This document shows, one piece after another, positions 1-9,479 of a DNA stretch of 64,000 nt. This DNA is from Vanessa cardui (Eukaryota > Arthropoda > Insecta > Lepidoptera > Nymphalidae): the NCBI RefSeq assembly GCF_905220365.1, contig NC_061138.1, positions 10,369,814 through 10,433,813 on the forward strand, written 5' to 3'. Numbering within the stretch: the first letter of the stretch is position 1; every line of letters begins with the position of its first letter. Under the pieces are notes generated by a model. The model was not told the DNA's origin. It saw only the letters and a list, made by a program, of their open reading frames with translations, and did not search any database. A program made the translations under genes and the position numbers.

Positions 1-1019
1 AACTGTTTTAATACGTTACTATAAAATACAGCTATGATATCTTCAATAACGTTAGATTCTGTCTTCTCATTATCAAATAGAAACCATATTCGATTAAACA
101 TTCGTTAGTTAAGACTTCGTTTTACATATTTCATGTAAACTATTACGAATACGAGAATATTAAATTAAAACAATCCTAACTTACTATCACGTTTTTGTAG
201 CTCGTTAAGAATGTGTATTGCGAATAATTTAATACATTGTAAGAACTGTCTGTGTCAATTTGTAACTGTTGAATTTCATACCTTATATTCCCAAATCACG
301 CTATCACACAAAGGAACGAGGGTCGGTCACTGATAATATTTATTAAGATATAAATTCAGAAATCTTATGAATAAAATTGTTTTTGATAAATGAAATGATA
401 TATAAATAGTTTGTATTTTTGAATAGAGATGAGTTTGTTGAAGTATGTTTTTATTTCGAATACCATTCTTCTATTATACAACTAGCTGCTACCCGAACTT
501 TTTATTTTTGTGTAATACTTAATACAAAATGTCAATATAATTTGTTCCATCGTTCGAGTCTTAATAAGAAACATCTAAAGTCTTTTATAGAATTAATTGA
601 TTTTTATTTAAATAGTAATTGTTGTTGTTGTTGTTATATGCGATCTTGTCTTTTATAACTCTATCGACTTCGGTATTCATTAAAAGGCATTTTAAATACG
701 ACCAATAAACTATTCAGTTGATATTTAGTATTGTATTATTTAGGTACTTACTAATCACTTTATTATACAAACGAATAATGATGACAAACAGACAGATGTA
801 TTTATGACAAAAGATAACTAATACTTTTTTATATGTGAATTTCATAAAAGCTGAATGTGATAAAAGGTAGAGAAATACAATAATACATGATTATTATATG
901 CAACAGCAAACGCAGATATACTCTAATATATTTTTTTATTATTTACATTTCAATGCTATAAAAATGTATTTATAATACCTCAGCTCATCAAGACTTGGTA
1001 TAATTTATAAAAATTTTCT
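1..1019. other. AT-rich non-coding DNA
   Basis: No gene or complete repeat seen. A short TTG run is present at 619. The frame at 419-658 begins with TTG and is low complexity. Confidence 0.6.
619..635. repeat. (TTG)n microsatellite
   Basis: Five to six TTG units, isolated; possibly the worn tail of a SINE. Confidence 0.75.
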
Positions 1020-1135
1020 TTAGTCGCTTCTTTTGGTGTTCAGAATCGGTAGTAGATTTTGACTATCAATAAAAAATACACTATATTATTTTATAACACT
1101 TTTATAAATTTAATAAAGATTTTAACTTTGACTTC
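1020..1135 (+). repeat. Family G repeat, LINE-like 3' UTR remnant
   Basis: The pattern cgcttcttttggtgttcag...ggtagtagattttgac followed by aataaagattttaactttgac resembles a widespread lepidopteran LINE 3' UTR with a TTTGA-type tail. Confidence 0.5.
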
Positions 1136-1983
1136 AATATAAAATATATTATATGCACATATGTAATTTGAAATAAAATAAATCTAACTTTTGTCTATGC
1201 CATTGTGACCTTAAGAATAATTACAGTAACATACAGAAAATATTGTCTTATTCAAAAGTAAGGACGATAAAATGCAATTTTTATGATACACTTCTACAGA
1301 ATCACAGTATTCTTAGACATTAAACTTTTTGCAGGAGCCAAGGAGCTCAATAAAGTGTTGAATTTACAGTTGTCATGTAAATAAAGAGTGTCGGGTAAGA
1401 ACAAAAGACGTACGGTGCGACGGCCGTTAATAAAAAGTTTTACACAAACTTTTGCAATATTGCCTTCACTCGCACAAGGGAGGAACGTCGAGATTTTTTA
1501 CTAGATAATGTATAAGAATTGCCAGGACTGCTTGCGTTTTATGTTATATACCTAAATGGGTTTATGTTACGCAAAATAATTCTACTAGTAAGTCTGGTGA
1601 AATGTTTAACTATAAATTTGTCATTCTTTCCTTCAAACAAAAACGTAATTTAAGTTTTTTTGCATTTGAGGTCATTGCCCCGAGTGACTACAATTGGAAT
1701 ACATCTGATTCAATTGTCAAGTTTACGACGAATTGCGCTCATGTTAGTAATATTTTTATTTGTTTCATTTTTTCATAAGTACATATTTATTGAAGTTATA
1801 AATATAAAATGGTATTACAAAAAAAATATATAAGGAAACTCGTATGAATTTCAGCAGTCGATAGGTGAAAGAATATAGAAACTTGCCAATAGGATTCTTG
1901 TACGCTCACATATCTTATCCACGCATCCCCCAACTCTTTCCACCGTTACCCCCATTTTACCCATTTTTCCGAACACGTATTCG

Positions 1984-2010
1984 CCAATAGTAACGTGTGG
2001 TGGGCGGGGC
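1984..2010 (+). promoter_or_regulatory. CCAAT box plus GC box
   Basis: CCAAT at 1984-1988 and GGGCGGGGC at 2002-2010 lie 13 bases apart in otherwise AT-rich DNA. The second matches the Sp1/KLF consensus. No TATA box or coding start was assigned downstream, so promoter function is inferred from motifs alone. Confidence 0.3.
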
Positions 2011-2528
2011 TTGCGTTATTGCAAATTCTTTCCCTCAGATATCGGATTCTTTGCACTTTATCTCTTGTTGGCTCACTACATCTGCTAGTGGGTACAATTG
2101 AGCTAATTTGAATTTTTCCCTTTTCACTGGTAACACTGTTACTTGTATTTTTTCAAGATCCTTCAATAACATTAGGTTTATAATTTAGATTACTTTTCAA
2201 TTTTTTATCGTAGCGTTCAAATTACAGTACAAAATATTTTTGATATTTTATGTTGAAATTATTATCGGCTTACATATTCAGTGAAAAATGTTTTATTTAA
2301 AAATTATTGCCATACTATTAACGGTATAATTGTAGAAACTTCAATTATGTCGTCGGTATGTTTAATTGACTTAATTAATAGTTACTAATTATCGATATTT
2401 AAAACATACCGAGCCAAAATAGATGTCGACGGAAGATCAATGAAAACAAACAACATTAGCAGCAGTTTTTTGTGTTTAATTATTTAATTGTTATTTTATT
2501 AAGTTAGTTCATGTAACAGCTTGTAAAC

Positions 2529-2640
2529 GCTTTCCTTTATGTAAGTACACATTGTTTAATTCTTTAACAAAAGCGGTTTTATATCAAACAATATAATTAT
2601 ATAATTTTTGGATATAAAACCGTTTTGGTTTTTGGAAAGC
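2529..2640. repeat. Nested inverted repeat
   Basis: Outer arms GCTTTCC (2529-2535) and GGAAAGC (2634-2640) enclose longer arms at 2569-2585 and 2611-2626 (gcggttttatatc / gatataaaaccg) with one unpaired base. The AT loop is itself palindromic. Confidence 0.75.
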
Positions 2641-2675
2641 TGACGTGGGTAGGGTCATATATTTTAGTGTCAAAT

Positions 2676-2862
2676 AGCAATATTAGTACTGTAGTGTTCT
2701 GATTTGAAGGTTGAGTGAATCAGTGCAACTGACGGCACAATAGCATGATACCTTTCTTCTCAGGGTTGGTGGTGCATTGACCATGTTAGAGGTAATTATT
2801 ATTTATTTCTAGGCGTCTATGGGCGATAGTGACACTTACCAGTTGGATAAGTAGTCACATCG
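2676..2862 (+). repeat. Family C repeat, diverged
   Basis: Matches the middle and 3' parts of family C: tgagtgaatcagtgcaac, gttggtggtgcattgacc and gtctatgggcgatagtgac. Confidence 0.7.
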
Positions 2863-3717
2863 TCTATCTATGTGAAATTAATAAATATTTAAACCTTAAA
2901 TGTATCTTTTTTCTAAGACTTGGTATTTTCTATTGTTTTTTATTAAATTTAAATTTTGCGATTCATAGAGGTAATAGAACCCTGGTCACAATATTTTGCA
3001 TAGCGTGTTTGTTTTTTAAATTAAATTATGGCTGAAATTTTTTTTTTCCAATAAGCAGAAAATCTTTGAATTAAAAATTCTAATAAAGATGAATTAAAAA
3101 TCTACTATAGTCTGTATAGTATGAGTCGCATGTTTGGTCCTTCTATACAGGATATTACATTAGTCGAGTAATGTATGTCGGGAATTGACATCGAAAAGAT
3201 TATTTAAAAAAAATATTTCATGCATCATCTTCTTCAAAGTCGGTTGTAGTCTGACGTCAGATTAAAGCCTCCTTTGTCCCGTTATTTATCTTCAGATAGC
3301 CCCGTGTATGAGATAAACACCCTGCCTCCCGGGTTATGAGAAATTCTTTCTTTGACGCCAAACAAATTGATTCTAGACACGGGAACTTTATGCAAGAGAA
3401 TATTGCTTTTGAATATAATCTCAGTACCTCGGTCTTACGGCTAAAGGAATAAAGTTTAAATTTCTCTAATTATATTTTTGTGGAAAATGTATTGTGTGAA
3501 ATTTTATCGTTTAATTTACGTGTATTTCGATATTACGAAGTTTATTTGTAAAATGTTCTAAGTACCTAAAAGATATGCGAACAAATTATTTCTTAGGGCT
3601 TGTTAAAAATTAAATATTACTTTTGACTGTTCGGTTAGTATAAATAACTCGTAAATCGTTTTCATATAAATTTCATCATTTATCCATCAAATGAGTTTAT
3701 AATTATTATGTTTTGCG

Positions 3718-3784
3718 CAGGCAACAGACTTGAATAACTCAGTTTTATCTAATACTGAGTTATTCAAGTCTTGTTATTGCCTGT
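3718..3784. repeat. Long hairpin with a perfect 17-base core stem
   Basis: gacttgaataactcagt at 3727-3743 is exactly complementary to 3754-3770 with a 10-base loop. CAGGCAA and TTGCCTG extend it outward after a small bulge. It abuts a family D repeat. Confidence 0.9.
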
Positions 3785-3923
3785 GGCTTCTCTCGCGTTT
3801 TAGGGGTTGCTTTTCATGCGATTGACAAAAAAGTAACCTATGTACTTCCTCTGAGTTCACTAATTTCATGAAATTTAGACAGACAGACAGAGTTACTTTT
3901 ACATTTATAATATTACTATAGAT
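3775..3923 (+). repeat. Family D repeat, copy after a long palindrome
   Basis: Starts around ctgtggcttctctcgcg and ends at acatttataatattactata, including the (GACA)n stretch before gagttacttt. The family is common in Lepidoptera by my recollection, but I cannot assign it to an element class. Confidence 0.72.
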
Positions 3924-4025
3924 TTAATATAGGTCAATTAATTATGAGAAGTTATTTTTAATCATAATAACATATGAATAATAAAAAGTAATTATAAAAT
4001 GCACACTTGACTATAGACTGCTTTT

Positions 4026-4088
4026 CCTGGTGGTTTGGAGTTTATTCCACAATGCTTTATTACTGGTTGGTCTTACACGTGTATACGA
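4026..4088 (-). repeat. Old fragment of tRNA-like SINE family A
   Basis: Diverged match to the 3' half of family A, in the part where full copies read ggtttggaacatattcc and gggttggtggaatacac. Box elements and tail are gone. Confidence 0.5.
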
Positions 4089-4332
4089 TATAATTTTATA
4101 TTATATTAACATTTTAATTTTATACACATATAAATAGTTTCATTAGAATAATTTACTTCGCCGTGCACGATATGAATTATAAATAAAATATTGGGCAAAT
4201 TTAAGTATTCATTGTAATTATTACGTCTGCCTTTTATATATTTGTTTAAAGTGTACGTTCTATTATTTTTCGACATTTATTTTTTGGTCACTATATTGTA
4301 TTAAACGTACTATTTTGTTTACAACAACAACA

Positions 4333-4617
4333 CTACAACAACAACAGTCTTTAAATTTAGCTAGCTAGCTAGCTACCTAAGGCCTCTCCGTTCCGAGGTT
4401 AAGCCGTGGAACATATTCTACCACGCTGTTCCAATGCTAGTTGGTCAAATACACATGTGGCAGATTTTCTATGAAATTAGACACATGCAAGTTTCTCCAC
4501 GATGTTTTGCCTTCACCGATTATAAACATCAATTAAGCACATGAATATTTAGTGGTGCTTGCCTGAGTTCGAACCTGTAATCATTGGTTAAGATGCCCGC
4601 GTTGGGCCATCACAGCT
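4333..4617 (-). mobile_element. SINE family A, complete but diverged copy
   Basis: Reads from a CAA-rich tail through the family body to a decayed tRNA-like head at the right end; box B survives as the complement of GGTTCGAACTCAG. A (TAGC)n run and substitutions near the tail mark it as old. No clear target-site duplication. Confidence 0.8.
4358..4375. repeat. (TAGC)n microsatellite inside a SINE
   Basis: About four tetramers replace part of the conserved 3' body of the surrounding family A copy. Confidence 0.8.
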
Positions 4618-4924
4618 GTTTTATTTAAAATATTACAATACTAGATATTCTTTTGTCGTGGGAAATATTTTACTCATATGTATAGAAAATTCTTTGTATT
4701 AAATATTTGAATTGTATTTATCGTTATCTGTCATTATCAAAAGTAATTTAAAAATACCGTTTCCATAGCATTTTCTGTTCTGAGGTCGTTCAGATCAGTT
4801 ATACCAACAAAGGTACCACTTCATTAAGAAACTATAAACTGCGGTATTTGTGGATATTTAGCTAGGTGTTTAGAGATCCGCAGGGAAACGAAAACCATTA
4901 AAATAATTTATATAAATATATATT

Positions 4925-5139
4925 ATGTACTATAAAACTAAATCGCTTACCGCTGTGTGTCTATGTATGCTTAGATCTTAAAAATTACACAACTGATTTT
5001 GATGCAGTTTTTTTTAATAGACAGAGAGATTAGAGAGGAAGGTTTTTGTATATAAATCGTGGACAAAATAATAAATAAACACTGATAATTTAGACGGTCT
5101 TTTCTATATTTAGTATCAGCATTGCAACCTTACGAAGCC
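4925..5139 (+). repeat. Family E repeat, diverged copy
   Basis: Shares tataaaactaaatcgc, caactgattttgatgcag, gaggaaggtttttgtata and tatttagtatcagcattgca with the two other copies; the GC-rich 3' end has decayed. Confidence 0.8.
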
Positions 5140-5479
5140 TTACTTGTATATTATATTTAGTAATATTATAAAGAGATATTTTTCTTCATAATTCCCGAGT
5201 GACATTGGGTGTAAATTAATCATTGTCTTTATTAATTAATTGCACGTCACTAGTCTTGTAATTGCTCCACTTGAGAATAGAAATGGCAATTGAGCTGAAC
5301 ATCTTGGACACATGCTATGCCCTTTTTTTAGGTTCCATTGAAAATTTCTGGCACTCAAAATTGGCCAATTGGTGACGACGTCCGCATCCTCTAATACACA
5401 TATAGTGGTATAATTTAATACATGTAGTTCATAAAAGGCTTTTTAAGTTATGATTGAACAGCGCAACAGTTAGGCATAA

Positions 5480-5615
5480 ACATTCAACCTATGTCCATGT
5501 CCTGTCTTGGATATCAAGTATGCTTTTTACTAAAGTTTGTCAAATTCGATTCAGTAATTTCGTGGAAGAGCAACAGACAGGCATACTGACTGATGAAGTT
5601 ACTTTCGCATTTATA
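5480..5615 (+). repeat. Family D repeat, partial
   Basis: Matches from the gtccatgtcc region through gtcaaattcgattcag to gaagttactttcgcattta. Its 3' end runs into the duplicated segment. Confidence 0.7.
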
Positions 5616-5797
5616 AAAGTGTTATTTGTCTAGTTATTGTGGCGAACATTAAGAACTTAAGAATTATAATTATTATGTTAAATAAATATACATACACATT
5701 TTAGGCAAGAGCGTATAATGTATAAATTAAAATACTATACGGAACCATTATCAGTATCTCTTATCGCTCTTAAGCCTTTACCAGTTATGGAAAAAAC
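5560..5797 (+). repeat. Local duplication, copy 1
   Basis: About 240 bases closely match 6510-6745, including aattattatgttaaataaat, tactatacggaaccattatc and agtatctcttatcgctctta. Only the first part belongs to family D. Confidence 0.9.
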
Positions 5798-6374
5798 TGG
5801 TAGCCATCAACATCCGCTACAGGCGCATACTAATGATGTTAATAAGATCTGCTCATTAACGGGACGATGGCTCGGTACATCCAACTGCTTGAATACCTAC
5901 TAGCTTTTTATGACGCCCTAGTCGATTTCCAACAAACAGCGTAATTAATACATTAGAACATATTTCAAATAATTTTTTTTTAACAAATAATTATAAGTGT
6001 TTCATTTGAATCCCGAAAAAAATGTTTTAGGAATAATTACGGATAATTTATGTATGTTCATTGGACGTAGTATTACTTAATACATTCCGATTGTGTTGAA
6101 GTTACATGTTTATCTGTTTTTATTCCGTTGAACATGTTAAAAGCTAGGAAGGTCGTAAAAATAGTTGAATACAAATTGTAGAACGAGCTTAGCATATAAT
6201 ATAAAATTCTAATATTAGATAAACAGGTTATTTGAGAGAAAGAGAATACTTGCTAAAATTAAATACATTTCAAAGCATGTCAATATTTAGTGATAACAGT
6301 TTGTTCGTTTGAACTCGTTAATCTCAGAATCTATAAATCCGAGAATATTGAATGAAGGTAATATATACAATACT

Positions 6375-6570
6375 ATATGTCGCGCGCGGCTTAGCTCGCG
6401 TTTTAAGGGCTGGTTATCATATGTATAAAAGTAGCCTATGTCCCCTCTTCAAGTTAAAGTTTGTTTCACATCATATTTCATCAAGTTCGATTCATGCGTA
6501 TGGTCGTGAAAGAACGACAGACAGGCAGACTGATTAGTAAAGTTACTTTGCATTAATAAAAGTGTTATTT
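6375..6570 (+). repeat. Family D repeat
   Basis: Carries the family start cgcgcgcggcttagctcgcg, the ctggttatcatatgt block and the gacagacaggcagac stretch. Confidence 0.85.
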
Positions 6571-6745
6571 TTCTTGTTATTTTGGCGAACACTAAGGAAT
6601 TGTAAATTATAATTATTATGTTAAATAAATATACATATTCATTTTAGGCTAGAGCGTATAATTTAATAATAAATTCAAATACTATACGGAACCATTATCA
6701 GTATCTCTTATCGCTCTTAAGCCTTTAACAGTTAGGGAAAATACT
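6510..6745 (+). repeat. Local duplication, copy 2
   Basis: Partner of 5560-5797 at an offset of about 950 bases in the same orientation, with scattered substitutions and small indels. It is immediately followed by another family D copy. Confidence 0.9.
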
Positions 6746-7275
6746 ACTTGTCGTATATAATACTAGTTATCGCCTACCGATTCGCTCGCGTTTTATTGAT
6801 TGGTTATCAACAACAACAACAGCCTATAAATTCCCACTGCTGGGCTAAAGGCCTACTCTCCTTTTTGAGAAGGTTTGGAACATATTCCACCACGCCGTTC
6901 CAATGCGGGTTGGTGGAATACACATGTGGCAGAATTTCTATGAAATTTGTCACATGCAGGTTTCTTCACGATGTTTTCCTTCACAGCTGAGCACGAGATG
7001 AATTATAAAGACACATTAAGCACATGAATCAGCAGTGCATGCCTGGGTTTGAACCCGCAATCATCGGTTAAGATGCGCGCGTTCTTACCACTGGGCCATC
7101 TCGACTCGACGACGGTTGGTTATCATATATATAAAAGTCCTATGTCATATGTCCTTTCTCGAAGTTCAAGTTTGTTTCACATCATATTTCATCAAATTAG
7201 ATTCGTGTGGTCGTGAAAGAGGGACAGACTAATAGAAAGACAGAGCTGCTTTCGCATTTATAATATTAATATAGA
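6745..7275 (+). repeat. Family D repeat split by a SINE
   Basis: The left part ends at ttggttatca (6809) and the right part resumes at 7116 with the same ten bases, then runs to gctttcgcatttataatatt. The family A SINE occupies the gap. Confidence 0.88.
6810..7108 (-). mobile_element. SINE family A nested in repeat family D
   Basis: Full-length copy with intact box A (tggcccagtggt) and box B (gttcaaacc) on the minus strand and a (GTT)n tail. It splits a family D repeat: TTGGTTATCA at 6800-6809 recurs at 7116-7125 and is itself part of the D consensus. This gives a 10-base duplication plus a few extra bases at the head end. Confidence 0.93.
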
Positions 7276-7612
7276 TTTAAATGTAACTATAAAACTATGA
7301 ACTATTAGAGCTGTCTAATATAAAAAATGTCATAAGGCGTTGGGTCTTACAAAATGAATTATCGATAAATAGGTCTTTAATAATGTTTACTGGCTATAGA
7401 GTTCTTTGTTCTTTTTTCATTTGTGTGTCAAACGAATTTACTTGTATTCTAGAATTGTCTCAAATAAGTTAGTGCGACAATAAAATCCTTTGACATAGTT
7501 ACATTTTTTTTGCTTTTCAACATTAATCTATCATGAATAGTCGATCATGGCGGTGTAGCAGTGTTTAACGAGTGAAACTGCGCAAAGGAACTAGTCACCG
7601 AAACCAATCGAA

Positions 7613-7667
<55 letters not shown>

Positions 7668-8160
7668 TGTGTGTGTGTGCGTGCGTGTGTGACATATAGA
7701 TCAACAAATTCAATTTACAGTTCAAAATAATAATTCAAATTAAATCTTCAACCCACAAAGTATGACCATTGTATTTATATAAAAGAAAATGTATAATTAA
7801 AACATACGGAACTTAACGAGACATCGCGAGACGCGTTGATTGTTAATCAGGGATAGCATGCCGACACGAATTCGCACTGCCAACTGGCCATCGAATACGT
7901 GGTACACCATGGTTTATGGTGTGACACCATAGCCATGCAGATTAGCTACCGTATCTGAACGGTATACGTGATGGGATAATCAATATCATGTTGCCTTTTA
8001 ATTCAATCGTGTTCTCTACATATTGATTCGCCAAAAGAAGGCAGACCCTAAATAATAGTTTGTCTTATAAGTAACAGCGACTAAATTACGAATCGGTTTA
8101 CATATTCATTAGTACAGACTACTATTAAGCAGTTATTAAAAGGGCTGTAAAAATAATAAA
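7276..8160. other. Unique AT-rich DNA around the (GT)n tract
   Basis: No gene recognised. Apart from the microsatellite, a moderately GC-rich patch lies at 7810-7970. Confidence 0.5.
7614..7691. repeat. (GT)n microsatellite
   Basis: Nearly uninterrupted GT for about 78 bases with one AT and two GC interruptions near the right end. Likely length-polymorphic. Confidence 0.97.
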
Positions 8161-8183
8161 AAAAAAAACAATATTAGCCACTA

Positions 8184-8395
8184 ACTACGACGACCTCCGT
8201 GGTCGAGTAGTGTGTACACCGGTCTTCATGGATACCACTCCGAGGTCCCGGGTTCAATTCGATTCGAGTCGATGGAGATTTATTAGTTTTCTATGTTGTC
8301 TTGGGTCTGGGTATTTGTACCGTTGTTACTTCTGATTTTTCATAACACAAGTGCTTTAGCTACATTGGGATCAGAGTAATGTATGTGATGTTGTC
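8184..8395 (+). mobile_element. SINE family B with a 15-base target-site duplication
   Basis: A second tRNA-like SINE. Its head reads cgacctccgtggtcgagtag, with box B around gggttcaattc, then a body with cttgggtctggg and a 3' end gatgttgtc. CAATATTAGCCACTA at 8169-8183 repeats exactly at 8396-8410. In other copies the family itself ends with CAATATT, so this target shares sequence with the element's 3' end. Confidence 0.92.
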
Positions 8396-8410
8396 CAATA
8401 TTAGCCACTA

Positions 8411-9410
8411 CAACTAAAACTTTATCATAAAGTTTAACTAATAAAAATATAAAAAAAAAGATTAATATTTTCCAATAATGAGTTTAGAGAAATGATTAGT
8501 TTCGTTTAGTCCTAATTGTTTAACAGGATATTTAACATAAAATGATCTTATACAAATTAAACTTAAATAAATAGATGTATTTATAACTTGCCAGTACCTC
8601 TAAATATAATAGAATAAAGTTCATATTTCGAAGGTCGAAGAGCGTGTGTTTAAATATTTATAAAGCGAAGATTATTTTGCTTTTTTTTGTCTATTTGTAT
8701 AAAGAACATAGACTTAAGAAAACCAGCCAGTGTGCCCATTTAAGCTGTTTGGATAACATGAATAAAAAAAAAATAACTGTAATTTTTATAAATAATTGTG
8801 AATTGGAAATTATTCGACTATGTCATAGCTAGGAAAGTAAAATAATTTCAATTGTATTAGAAACAGATTGTTTTCTAATGTGTATGTATGTGTGCCCAAT
8901 TGTCGGCTATTGTTATTTCGTTACGGCACAGGCGTATTTGTTTCATCACAATATAACACCGTGTATAATTGGTGATGGTGATGAAGATGATTCATCACAA
9001 ACCGTCAAATGTAGCTCGCATTGAAGCACGTATTATATTAATAATTTGCTCATCTAACTGTTTGCTTAACGATCAGAGAGAAATTAAGGTGACGGGTTGT
9101 AGCGATAGCAGAAAACTTTGAAAATTTTATATTAGACAAAACTTAGCAAGAGTTGTTAGCAAGATTTTTACCGTAATAATGTTGTCTTCACTATTATTTA
9201 TATCCTTAATTAATAAAAGAGAAATATTAACTTATATTTCTTTTTTTGATTCTAATAAGTATGTACTACCTATTTTATATCGTGTTACATTATTTATTTG
9301 ATATTTAAATGTAATTACATTATCAAACACATATTACAAAAATTAATTGATTAAAAAAATACGTTTCATTCTAACGGTACCTAAGTTGAAACTCAACATC
9401 TCGACGTGAG
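8411..9410. other. AT-rich non-coding DNA
   Basis: No gene or identifiable repeat between the family B SINE and the 9.42 kb hairpin. Contains a small GATGGTGATGAAGATGA run near 8980. Confidence 0.5.
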
Positions 9411-9423
9411 TGTTGACCATTCC

Positions 9424-9479
9424 TACAATATATTTGCGTTCTCCTTAGCTACCGCATTCCGCCCGAAGCAAATATTGTA
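9424..9479. repeat. Imperfect hairpin
   Basis: tacaatatatttgcgttc and gaagcaaatattgta pair apart from two inserted bases. The loop is about 24 bases. Confidence 0.6.

Larger units (their letters stand above)
1136..2675. other. Unique non-coding DNA with motif island
   Basis: A more balanced composition at 1890-2110 holds the CCAAT/GC-box pair. An EcR-like inverted site (AGGTCATTGCCC) lies at 1670-1681 with one mismatch from consensus. A hairpin follows at 2.53-2.64 kb. No exon recognised. Confidence 0.5.

Noticed and set aside
619..635. CRISPR-like or coding trinucleotide repeat
   Set aside because: A simple TTG run without spacers; consistent with a SINE tail or microsatellite.
9424..9479. 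microRNA precursor
   Set aside because: The arms pair imperfectly with a large loop and match no conserved insect microRNA seed that I recognise.
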